This document shows, in pieces, positions 1 through 6,342 of a DNA stretch of 9,455 nucleotides. The notes under the pieces are model-generated. The model did not search any database. It had not been told where the DNA came from and worked only from the letters and a program-made list of their open reading frames with translations. This DNA comes from an uncultured Clostridia bacterium. GTDB taxonomy: Bacteria; Bacillota; Clostridia; Christensenellales; CAG-138. The position numbers and the translations under genes are program-made. The number at the start of each line of letters is the position of its first letter. The stretch's first letter is position 1. The stretch spans positions 1 to 9,455 of the forward strand of contig CALAXO010000077.1 in assembly GCA_937894955.1 (NCBI GenBank), read 5' to 3'.

Positions 1-55
1 GGGCATCCGCAATGAACTCGGCGTCGGTTACAGGCTTGACGGATGAACCGGATTT
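1..55. repeat. 55-bp direct repeat, copy 1
   Basis: These bases are identical to 145-199; the match stops at base 56 (G here, T at 200). The left limit is unknown because the window begins inside the copy. On the - strand both copies read in the same frame (offset 144 = 48 codons) and encode a protein-like string containing SSVKPVTDAEFIADA. On the + strand both copies also give a short open stretch (GIRNELGVGYRLDG, then stop). I cannot tell which reading, if any, is used. The likeliest origin is a duplicated gene tail belonging to a neighbour left of the window. Confidence 0.85.
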
Positions 56-58
56 GAT

Positions 59-90
59 TGAAGCTTTTTGACGTCCATCAAAAAGCTTCA
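59..90. other. Perfect 13-bp inverted repeat (hairpin)
   Basis: Bases 59-71 pair without mismatch with 78-90 around a 6-base loop (72-77). The stem contains AAGCTTTTTGA/TCAAAAAGCTT. No run of T follows on either strand, so it is not a textbook terminator. It lies directly after repeat copy 1, between the two repeats, and may mark the end of a neighbouring transcript or be a small repetitive element. Confidence 0.6.
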
Positions 91-144
91 GGTGAACACA
101 GCAAATATAAGAAAAAAACTCTCAGCTGCTTCCGTTCCCCTTCC

Positions 145-199
145 GGGCATCCGCAATGAACTCGGCGTCGGTTACAGGCTTGACGGATGAACCGGATTT
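145..199. repeat. 55-bp direct repeat, copy 2
   Basis: This is a perfect copy of 1-55. On the - strand the copy reads on through ARKGNGSS to a TGA at 122-124. The open frame containing it can be traced back to an ATG at 290-292 (56 codons), but no ribosome site precedes that ATG and the frame runs over the strong + strand promoter at 256-285. I therefore do not call it a gene; it is better read as a duplicated gene-tail remnant. Confidence 0.85.
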
Positions 200-255
200 T
201 CTGCCGTTTTTTTCTCCTTTTCCGAAATATATCTGCTCGGAACGCTCTTTTCCTA

Positions 256-285
256 TTGACAAAAAGGGTGAAAAAAAGATATACT
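256..285 (+). promoter_or_regulatory. Strong sigma-A-type promoter of the lysine fermentation operon
   Basis: A perfect -35 TTGACA (256-261) and a TATACT -10 (280-285; one mismatch to TATAAT) are separated by 18 bp. The spacer is A-rich. Transcription should start near 291-293, immediately before the first pairing bases of the lysine riboswitch (296-300), so the aptamer is at the extreme 5' end of the transcript. No other feature in this region would need a + strand promoter. Confidence 0.85.
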
Positions 286-290
286 GAACC

Positions 291-481
291 ATGAAGATAG
301 AGGTGCAGAAGTCGAGGTAAGCTTTCGCAAAACGGGCGGTTCCGGCGAAAGGCTGAATGCGGCTTTTGCCGAAAGTGCGGCGGGGAATCCGCTTCCCCCG
401 TGCTTGGGTGCAGCAGCTCAGTGCGCTGCGACTGTCATCGCGGGTCGGCTTTCGGCTCGGGTACTGATGATGCGCTATTCA
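291..481 (+). promoter_or_regulatory. Lysine riboswitch (L-box) aptamer
   Basis: Landmarks of the family appear in order: GAAGATAGAGGTGC (293-306), GCCGAA (368-373), CTTGG (403-407) and ACTGTCA (431-437). P2 is built from 321-328 with 345-353, P4 from GCAGC 410-414 with GCTGC 425-429, and P5 from 435-439 with 466-470 plus an inner stem 442-446/454-458. The P2-P3 kissing-loop contact is visible as GCGG (336-339) against CCGC (389-392). P1 is GATAG (296-300) with CTATT (475-479), possibly extended through a bulge to 481. The element senses free L-lysine. It lies upstream of lysine-degradation genes, and its P1 overlaps the terminator stem, so I infer an ON switch. The family assignment rests on sequence landmarks and hand folding; it is firm. 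The regulatory direction is inference. Confidence 0.93.
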
Positions 482-520
482 CGCAGGTTTTTCTGCGTTG
501 ATGGTGCTTTTTTGTTTTTT
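472..520 (+). terminator. Riboswitch expression-platform terminator
   Basis: A 15-position stem (472-486 with 493-507) has one mismatch (C480/T499) and three G-T wobbles, a 6-base loop (487-492), and is followed by T6-G-T6 (508-520). This is a classic intrinsic terminator lying between the aptamer and kal. Its 5' arm contains CTATT (475-479), the 3' strand of the aptamer's P1, so the terminator and the lysine-bound aptamer cannot form together. A small GCC/GGC hairpin (521-531) followed by T6 (535-540) may add a second pause. Confidence 0.88.
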
Positions 521-569
521 GCCCGAAAGGCTCATTTTTTGCAAAAATTATACCACGGAGGAACATAAA

Positions 570-962
570 ATGGAACAAAAAATCACATCCACCATCCGCC
601 TTCGCATGAGCTCTCAGGATGCTCATTACGGCGGAAATCTTGTTGACGGTGCACACATGCTTGCCCTTTTCGGCGACGTTGCAACCGAACTTCTTATCAA
701 GTGCGACGGCGATGAAGGCCTGTTCAAAGCGTATGACATGGTCGAATTCATCGCACCCGTCTATGCCGGCGACTATATCGAAGCATACGGCGAAATCACC
801 CATATCGGCAACAGCTCCCGCAAGATGAGCTTTGAGGCACGCAAGGTTATTGTTCCGCGCACCGATATTAACGACTCCGCATGCGATTTTCTTGAAGAAC
901 CCATCGTTGTTTGCAGAGCAACGGGAACCTGCGTGGTGCCCATAGACAAACAGCGCAAATAA
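570..962 (+). CDS. kal: 3-aminobutyryl-CoA ammonia-lyase
   Basis: Kal removes ammonia from L-3-aminobutyryl-CoA to give crotonyl-CoA, the last lysine-specific step before the butyrate branch; it is a cytoplasmic hotdog-fold enzyme. The 130-residue product matches the usual length of about 126-130. The family signature is clear: AHYGGNLVDGA at residues 18-28, then FGDVATELLIKCDGDEG at 34-50 and AGDYIEAYGEI at 66-76. I chose the ATG at 570 because GGAGG lies at 557-561 with an 8-base gap; the frame stays open upstream to 498, but that part encodes no family sequence and overlaps the riboswitch terminator. It is the first gene of the operon, right after the riboswitch. A hairpin with its loop over the stop codon (946-976) follows. 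The assignment is secure from sequence and from the neighbouring pathway genes. Confidence 0.95.
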   Translation: MEQKITSTIRLRMSSQDAHYGGNLVDGAHMLALFGDVATELLIKCDGDEGLFKAYDMVEFIAPVYAGDYIEAYGEITHIGNSSRKMSFEARKVIVPRTDINDSACDFLEEPIVVCRATGTCVVPIDKQRK

Positions 963-1067
963 ATTGCACTGTTTGTCATTGGCAGAAAGTCTTTGCTTTT
1001 CTGCGATGAGGTAAAATAGGCAAACAGCGCAAATAAGCTGCACTGTTTTCCCGTAACATGGCAGAAA
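946..1067 (+). repeat. Imperfect tandem duplication of hairpins across the kal stop codon
   Basis: Bases 947-988 are repeated, with changes, at 1021-1067 (offset 74; CAAACAGCGCAAATAA is identical in both). Each copy folds: 946-958 pairs with 964-976 (13 positions, loop over the kal TAA), and 1022-1031 pairs with 1039-1048. Both stems carry the same C-A mismatch (954/968 and 1028/1042). Each copy is followed by GGCAGAAA, which starts a second small hairpin (982-988/998-1004 in copy 1; GGCA-GAAA-TGCC at 1060-1071 in copy 2). There is no T tract, so these are not ordinary terminators. Confidence 0.75.
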
Positions 1068-1085
1068 TGCCGTTTTAAGTAAAAA

Positions 1086-1144
1086 GCAAACGCCGAAAGG
1101 GGACTGCCGATTTTCAATTCCCGTTTTTCTCAGGGTGCGTTTGC
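1086..1144 (+). other. Long-range inverted repeat in the kal-kce gap
   Basis: GCAAACGC (1086-1093) is perfectly complementary to GCGTTTGC (1137-1144), enclosing a 43-base loop with little further structure visible to me. It lies just upstream of the kce ribosome site (AAAGGA, 1164-1169). Together with the duplicated hairpins, it makes nearly the whole 220-base gap structured RNA. A role in RNA processing or translation control of kce is only a guess. Confidence 0.45.
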
Positions 1145-1182
1145 CGCAGAATAAAATAATTTGAAAGGAACTATCGGAATCC

Positions 1183-2010
1183 ATGGAAAAACTCATCATC
1201 ACCGCCTGCATCTGCGGCGCGGAAGTCACCAAGGAACACAATCCCGCCGTGCCTTACACGGTTGAAGAGATTGCGAACGAAGCCTATTCCGCATACAAAG
1301 CGGGCGCAAGCATCATTCACCTGCATGTCCGCTATGATGACGGCACACCCACTCAGGATAAGGCACGCTTCAAAGAATGCATGGATGCCATCTATGCAAA
1401 ATGTCCCGATGTTATCATTCAGCCCTCCACCGGCGGTGCAGTCGGCATGAGCGATGACGAAAGGCTTCAGCCCATCGAGCTTATGCCCGAAATGGCAACC
1501 CTCGACTGCGGCACCTGCAATTTCGGCGGGGACGACATCTTTGTTAACACTGAAAACACCATCAAATATTTCGGCGAACGCATGATAGAGCGCAATATCA
1601 AACCCGAAGTCGAAGTTTTCGACAAAGGCATGATCGACATGGCAATTCGCCTCAACAAGAAGGGCTTCATCAAGAGCCCCATGCACTTTGACTTTGTTAT
1701 GGGCGTCAACGGCGGCATCAGCGGCACGCCGCGCGACCTTGTGTTCATGGCAGGCAGCATTCCCCGGGGCTCAACCTTCACGGTTGCGGGCGTCGGCAGA
1801 ACCGAATTCCCGATGATCACCCTCGGCATTCTTCTCGGCGGCCATGTCCGCGTCGGCTTTGAAGACAATGTCTACCTTGAGAAGGGCGTTCTTGCAAAGA
1901 GCAACGGCGAGCTTGTTGAAAAAGCAGTCCGCATTGCAAAGGAACTCGGCAGGGAAATCGCAACCCCCGCCGAAGCACGCGAGATCCTCGGCCTTGCGCC
2001 CCGCGCATGA
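1183..2010 (+). CDS. kce: 3-keto-5-aminohexanoate cleavage enzyme
   Basis: Kce condenses 5-amino-3-oxohexanoate with acetyl-CoA and cleaves it to acetoacetate and 3-aminobutyryl-CoA. It belongs to the beta-keto acid cleavage enzyme family (DUF849), a zinc-dependent TIM barrel. The 275-residue length is typical. Residues described for the characterised enzyme are present at matching places: Glu14, the zinc ligands His46 and His48 in IHLHVR, Ser82 in QPSTGG, Thr106, and near the C-terminal side Arg223, Glu227 (third zinc ligand) and Asp228 in HVRVGFEDN, shifted by three from the published numbering I remember. The ATG at 1183 follows AAAGGA at 1164-1169 with a rather long 13-base gap. The gene sits between kal and kdd, whose reactions flank its own in the pathway. 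The specificity for the lysine intermediate, rather than another beta-keto acid, is supported mainly by this context. Confidence 0.95.
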   Translation: MEKLIITACICGAEVTKEHNPAVPYTVEEIANEAYSAYKAGASIIHLHVRYDDGTPTQDKARFKECMDAIYAKCPDVIIQPSTGGAVGMSDDERLQPIELMPEMATLDCGTCNFGGDDIFVNTENTIKYFGERMIERNIKPEVEVFDKGMIDMAIRLNKKGFIKSPMHFDFVMGVNGGISGTPRDLVFMAGSIPRGSTFTVAGVGRTEFPMITLGILLGGHVRVGFEDNVYLEKGVLAKSNGELVEKAVRIAKELGREIATPAEAREILGLAPRA

Positions 2011-2063
2011 CCGATAATCAACCATAAACCTGATAATTTTATTTTTATTCGGAGGAAATCAAA

Positions 2064-3104
2064 ATGGAACTTAAAGGCAACAAATACGGCACTCACAGAG
2101 TTATCGAGCCCAAGGGCGTTCTCACTCAGGCAGCATGGAAAATCGACAACGACATGACCAAGCACTACTCCAACGAGATCATCTGCGACGTTATCTCCCT
2201 TAACATCGACTCCGCTTCCTTCACCCAGATCGAAGAAGCATGCGGCGGCGATGAAAAGAAGATCGGCGAAATGATCATGGGCATCGTTGCAGAGCGCGGA
2301 AAGCAGCAGAACCCCGTTACCGGTTCCGGCGGCATGTTCATCGGCAAAGTTGCATACATCGGCGAAGATCTTAAGGATCGCGACCTTAAGGTAGGCGACA
2401 AGATCGCTTCCCTCGTTTCCCTCTCCCTCACTCCGCTCAAAATCGAAAAGATCCTTGCCATCCACAAGGATATCGACCGCGTTGACATTATCGGTCAGGC
2501 TGTTCTTTTCGAAAGCGGCATCTACGCGAAGCTGCCCGATGACATGAGCGAACCCCTCGCACTTGCAGCTCTCGACGTTGCAGGCGCACCCGCGCAGGCA
2601 CGCAAGCTCCCCAAAGAAGGCGACAGCGTTCTTATCCTCGGCGCAAACGGCAAGAGCGGCGTTCTCTGCGGCTACGAAGCAATGAAGAAGGTGGGTCCCA
2701 AGGGCAATGTTGTCGGCGTTGTCCGCAACCCCGCTCAGGTTCCCGCCCTTATGGAACTCGGCGTTTACAACAAGGTTATCGTTGCAAGCGCAACCGAACC
2801 CATTGCAGTGCTTGATGCCGCACTGGCTGCAAACAACGGCAAGGAATACGATATTTCCATCTGCTGCGTTAACATCGAAAACTGCGAAATGAGCGCAATT
2901 CTCCCCGTTCGCGACAACGGTATCGTTTACTTCTTCTCCATGGCAACCAGCTTCACAAAGGCTGCACTCGGCGCAGAGGGCGTCGGCAAGGACGTTACCA
3001 TGATCATCGGCAACGGCTACACCAAGGATCATGCCGAAATCACCCTCAACGTTCTCCGCGAGAATGAGAAAATCCGCAAGCTCTTTGACGAGAAGTACTG
3101 CTGA
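2064..3104 (+). CDS. kdd: L-erythro-3,5-diaminohexanoate dehydrogenase
   Basis: Kdd oxidatively deaminates 3,5-diaminohexanoate to 5-amino-3-oxohexanoate, releasing ammonia and reducing NAD(P)+. The 346-residue product has the two-part plan of the family: an N-terminal catalytic part (about 1-180) and a Rossmann domain with the nucleotide-binding loop GANGKSG at 193-199. The conserved ITGSGG-like stretch appears as VTGSGGMFIG at 85-94. The ATG follows GGAGG (2051-2055) with an 8-base gap, 53 bases after kce, so the two are surely cotranscribed. The gene ends in tandem in-frame stops (TGA at 3102-3104, TAG at 3105-3107). The assignment rests on resemblance to Kdd sequences as I know them plus the unbroken pathway context; cofactor preference cannot be read off. 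Confidence 0.93.
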   Translation: MELKGNKYGTHRVIEPKGVLTQAAWKIDNDMTKHYSNEIICDVISLNIDSASFTQIEEACGGDEKKIGEMIMGIVAERGKQQNPVTGSGGMFIGKVAYIGEDLKDRDLKVGDKIASLVSLSLTPLKIEKILAIHKDIDRVDIIGQAVLFESGIYAKLPDDMSEPLALAALDVAGAPAQARKLPKEGDSVLILGANGKSGVLCGYEAMKKVGPKGNVVGVVRNPAQVPALMELGVYNKVIVASATEPIAVLDAALAANNGKEYDISICCVNIENCEMSAILPVRDNGIVYFFSMATSFTKAALGAEGVGKDVTMIIGNGYTKDHAEITLNVLRENEKIRKLFDEKYC

Positions 3105-3346
3105 TAGCCGTCGGTTTATCAACACGTCAACTGAATAAGGGCTTATAAATTCGTTTTTTGCGAATAAACCTTTTCCGGGCTGCTCTCCGCGCTGCGCAGA
3201 ACTGCGGCAGTGGACAGCCCGTATAAAACACCGTTTATCGATATTGTTTTTATCGATAAACTCAGGGCGAATTGCTCTTTATCGTCCGAAATCCGGTCCA
3301 CACCCCGGAACACCCGCAATGACAGCCGAAAGGCAAGGAGGCAAAA
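3105..3346 (+). other. Structured kdd-kamA intergenic region
   Basis: These 242 bases contain no gene that I can support. Hairpins seen by eye are GGGCTG (3177-3182) with CAGCCC (3215-3220), enclosing a GC-rich inner fold, and a perfect 11-bp stem 3233-3243/3251-3261 (GTTTATCGATA and its complement) with a T-rich 7-base loop. A GCC-GAAA-GGC mini-hairpin (3325-3334) abuts the kamA ribosome site. None has a downstream T run, so I see no clear terminator and no convincing internal promoter. The 3233-3261 palindrome could be a repressor operator or an RNA processing or stability element. Confidence 0.5.
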
Positions 3347-4615
3347 ATGAATAAAAGCAGGCAATACGGTCTGTTCACCGATGTTCCCGATGAGCTTTGG
3401 AACGATTGGCATTGGCAGGTTGCAAACCGCATCGAAACTCTTGAAGATCTCAAAAAATACATCTCTCTGACTCCCGAGGAAGAAGAGGGCGTTGCGAAAT
3501 GCCTCGGCACGCTCCGCATGGCGATCACTCCCTATTATCTCTCCCTCATCAACCCGAACGATCCTTATGATCCCGTTCGCCGTCAGTGCATTCCTTCCGC
3601 GGCAGAGCTTTATCAGGCTCCCGAAGATCAACTTGACCCCCTTCATGAGGACACGGATTCCCCCGTGCCCGGTTTGACTCATCGTTATCCGGACAGGGTT
3701 CTGTTCCTTATCACCGACCAGTGCTCCATGTACTGCCGTCACTGCACCCGCCGCAGGTTTGCGGGGCAGCACGATACCGCCGTTCCCGATTGCCAGATTG
3801 AGAAATGTCTCGACTATATCCGCAATCATACCGAGGTTCGCGATGTTCTTCTTTCCGGCGGCGATGCACTCATGCAGAGCGATGAAAAGCTTGAATATAT
3901 CATCAGCGAGCTGCGCAGGATGCCCCATGTTGAAATCGTCCGCCTCGGCAGCAGAACCCCTGTCGTCATGCCGCAGAGGATCACCCCGGAGCTTTGCGCA
4001 ATGCTCAAAAAGTACCATCCCGTTTGGCTGAACACGCATTTCAACCATCCCAACGAAATCACCGAAGAGAGCAAGCGTGCATGTGAGATGCTTGCAGACG
4101 CAGGCATTCCCCTCGGCAACCAGAGCGTTCTGCTTGCAGGCGTCAACGACTGCGTACATGTGATGAAAAAGCTCGTTCAGGATCTCGTTCGCATCCGCGT
4201 TCGTCCTTACTACATCTATGTTTGCGATCTTTCCATGGGTCTGACCCATTTCCGCACTCCCGTAAGCAAAGGCATCGAAATCATCGAGGGTCTGCGCGGC
4301 CACACCAGCGGCTACTGCGTCCCCACCTTTGTTGTTGACGCACCCGGCGGCGGCGGCAAAACCCCTGTTATGCCCAACTACGTCATCAGTCAGACTCCCA
4401 GAAAGACGATCCTCAGGAATTTCGAGGGCGTTATCACAACCTATACCGAACCGGAGCATTACGAAGACGTATGCCATTGCGAAGTTTGCCGCAAGGCACG
4501 CAGCGAACAGCCCGACCTTGTCGGCGTTGCAGGCCTTGAACAAGGCAGGCGCGACGGCAAAATCTCCCTTGAACCTTCCGATCTTGAAAGGCTCAAGAGG
4601 GGTCATCACGAATAA
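3347..4615 (+). CDS. kamA: L-lysine 2,3-aminomutase
   Basis: KamA interconverts L-lysine and L-beta-lysine, the entry reaction of the pathway, using S-adenosylmethionine, a [4Fe-4S] cluster and PLP. The 422-residue product is the full family length. The radical-SAM cysteines are Cys126, Cys130 and Cys133 (CSMYCRHC). The PLP lysine is Lys338 in PGGGGKTP, and the substrate-amine contacts are Asp294 (DLSMG) and Asp331 (VVDAPGG). Structural zinc ligands fit Cys269 and the C-terminal trio Cys376, Cys378, Cys381 (CHCEVC). All of these sit one residue after the numbering I remember for the Clostridium subterminale SB4 enzyme. AAGGAGG at 3335-3341, 5 bases before ATG, fixes the start. The C-terminal cysteine trio and the two aspartates separate it from EpmB-type short homologues and favour lysine over other substrates. 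Confidence 0.97.
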   Translation: MNKSRQYGLFTDVPDELWNDWHWQVANRIETLEDLKKYISLTPEEEEGVAKCLGTLRMAITPYYLSLINPNDPYDPVRRQCIPSAAELYQAPEDQLDPLHEDTDSPVPGLTHRYPDRVLFLITDQCSMYCRHCTRRRFAGQHDTAVPDCQIEKCLDYIRNHTEVRDVLLSGGDALMQSDEKLEYIISELRRMPHVEIVRLGSRTPVVMPQRITPELCAMLKKYHPVWLNTHFNHPNEITEESKRACEMLADAGIPLGNQSVLLAGVNDCVHVMKKLVQDLVRIRVRPYYIYVCDLSMGLTHFRTPVSKGIEIIEGLRGHTSGYCVPTFVVDAPGGGGKTPVMPNYVISQTPRKTILRNFEGVITTYTEPEHYEDVCHCEVCRKARSEQPDLVGVAGLEQGRRDGKISLEPSDLERLKRGHHE

Positions 4616-4701
4616 TCGGCATGTGATCGCTCCGCAGAAAGCTGCCTGAGCAATTGCAGGTCACACACTCGGCGTGTTCCGCATGAACGCGCCGCACATC
4701 G

Positions 4702-4733
4702 CCCGCCGGATGCGAGGATTAAATCCCGGCGGG
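4702..4733 (+). other. GC-rich hairpin ahead of kamD
   Basis: CCCGCCGG (4702-4709) pairs perfectly with CCGGCGGG (4726-4733) around a 16-base loop. It lies in the 164-base kamA-kamD gap and is followed only by TGACTTT, a poor T tract. It could be a weak attenuator, or a stabilising or processing stem that sets kamA and kamDE levels separately. I see no promoter between it and kamD. Confidence 0.5.
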
Positions 4734-4779
4734 TGACTTTAAAAGGATTATGGAAAAGTGTCAGGAGGATAAGCACTCA

Positions 4780-6342
4780 ATGGAATCAAAACTTAACCTC
4801 AATCGAAATCTTGTTGATAAAGCCCGCGAATCCGCCCGCCGCATTGCGGAGGATACTCAGAACTTTATCGACCTTCACACGACGGTAACGGTGGAACGCG
4901 CCGTCTGCCGCCTTCTCGGCATCGACGGTGTAAATGCACTTGAAGTTCCCCTGCCCAATGTTGTTGTCGATCACCTTTTCGACAAGGGTCTGCTTCCGGG
5001 CGGCGCAGCCTGGTATATCGGCAACGCAATGGCCGAAACCGGCATGAATCCGCAGCAAATTGCGGAGAGCATCGACCGCGGCGAGCTTGATCTTTCCGCC
5101 GTCGCTCCCCACAGCATTGAAGAGATTCGCGCCGCTGTCATGCCCGTTGCGGAAGCCACGGCGGAACGCATTCGCGCAAATGTTGCAAAGCGCAATGATT
5201 ATCTCAACAGCTTCGGCGACAAAACCGACCCCTACCTCTATGTTATCGTTGCAACCGGCAACATTTATGAGGACATCGTGCAGGCAAAGGCTGCCGCAAA
5301 ACAGGGCGCGGATATCATCGCCGTTATCCGCACCACCGGGCAGAGCCTGCTTGACTACGTTCCCTACGGCGCAACCACCGAGGGTTTCGGCGGAACCTAT
5401 GCAACCCAGGAAAACTTCCGTCTTATGCGTGCTGCGCTTGACGAAGTCGGCGAACAGGAACACCGCTACATCCGTCTGTGCAACTACTGCTCCGGTCTCT
5501 GCATGCCCGAAATCGCCGCCATGGGCGCGTTGGAGCGCCTTGACGTAATGCTTAACGATGCTCTTTACGGCATCCTCTTCCGCGATATCAACATGCAGCG
5601 CACGATCGTTGACCAGTATTTCAGCCGCGTTATCAACAGCTTTGCCGGCGTTATCATCAACACCGGCGAGGACAACTACCTTACCACAGCCGATGCGGTC
5701 GAGGAAGCGCACACCGTGCTTGCTTCCCAGTTCCTCAACGAACAATTCGCACTCAAAGCCGGGCTTCCCGAGGAGCAGATGGGTCTCGGCCATGCATTCG
5801 AAATATCTCCCGATGTTGAAAACGGGTTCCTCTACGAGCTTGCGCAGGCGCAGATGGCAAGGGAGATCTTCCCCAATGCACCGCTTAAATACATGCCCCC
5901 CACAAAGTTCATGACGGGCAATATTTTCCGCGGGCATGTTCAGGACGCACTCTTCAACATGGTCACGATTCTTACCGGACAGAGGCTCCACCTTCTCGGT
6001 ATGCTCACCGAAGCCATCCACACTCCGTTCATGAGCGACCGTGCACTCTCCATTGAGAACGCACAGTACATCTTCCGCACAATGCACGATCTCGGCAGTG
6101 AGCTGACCTATAAAGAGGGCGGCATCATGCAGACCCGTGCAAACGAAGTTCTTAGGAAAGCAACCGATCTTCTCGGTGAAATTGAACAGACGGGCTTGTT
6201 TGCAACGCTTGAAAAGGGCGTGTTTGCGGACATTAAGCGCCCCCGCGACGGCGGCAAGGGTCTTGCCGGCGTTGTTACCAAGGACGATTGCTATTTCAAC
6301 CCCTTTGTTGAGCTGATGCATAAAAAAGGAGGCAACGAATAA
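4780..6342 (+). CDS. kamD: Lysine 5,6-aminomutase alpha subunit
   Basis: With KamE this forms the adenosylcobalamin- and PLP-dependent mutase that turns L-beta-lysine into 3,5-diaminohexanoate. KamD supplies the TIM barrel that holds PLP and substrate. The 520-residue product starts MESKLNLN and carries the family's TTVTVERAVCRLLGIDG (34-50). Tyr263, which stacks on PLP in the known enzyme, falls exactly at residue 263 with the start chosen here. An ATG ten codons upstream (4750) is in frame, but AGGAGG at 4763-4768 sits inside that extension and 11 bases before 4780, so 4780 is preferred. Its TAA shares one base with the kamE ATG, giving coupled translation. No reactivase gene adjoins it. 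Confidence 0.96.
   Translation: MESKLNLNRNLVDKARESARRIAEDTQNFIDLHTTVTVERAVCRLLGIDGVNALEVPLPNVVVDHLFDKGLLPGGAAWYIGNAMAETGMNPQQIAESIDRGELDLSAVAPHSIEEIRAAVMPVAEATAERIRANVAKRNDYLNSFGDKTDPYLYVIVATGNIYEDIVQAKAAAKQGADIIAVIRTTGQSLLDYVPYGATTEGFGGTYATQENFRLMRAALDEVGEQEHRYIRLCNYCSGLCMPEIAAMGALERLDVMLNDALYGILFRDINMQRTIVDQYFSRVINSFAGVIINTGEDNYLTTADAVEEAHTVLASQFLNEQFALKAGLPEEQMGLGHAFEISPDVENGFLYELAQAQMAREIFPNAPLKYMPPTKFMTGNIFRGHVQDALFNMVTILTGQRLHLLGMLTEAIHTPFMSDRALSIENAQYIFRTMHDLGSELTYKEGGIMQTRANEVLRKATDLLGEIEQTGLFATLEKGVFADIKRPRDGGKGLAGVVTKDDCYFNPFVELMHKKGGNE

Noticed and set aside
122..292. 56-codon - strand ORF containing repeat copy 2
   Set aside because: It has no ribosome site before the ATG, runs through the strong + strand promoter, and its only protein-like part is the repeated tail. 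I treat it as a remnant, not a gene.
498..569. 24-codon N-terminal extension of kal from the ATG at 501-area upstream frame
   Set aside because: It overlaps the terminator stem and T tract, lacks a ribosome site and has no counterpart in Kal proteins; the ATG at 570 has a good GGAGG.
1..1148. CRISPR array or insertion sequence suggested by direct repeats
   Set aside because: There are only two copies of each repeat, the spacers are 74-144-base offsets unlike CRISPR, no cas genes or transposase are present, and no terminal inverted repeats with target duplications were seen.
435..1241. 268-codon - strand ORF across the kal leader, kal and the kal-kce gap
   Set aside because: It is antisense to the riboswitch terminator and kal and resembles no family; Kal is unmistakable on the + strand.
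4750..4779. Upstream ATG for kamD (10 extra codons)
   Set aside because: The best ribosome site lies inside the extension, and residue numbering of Tyr263 fits the 4780 start.
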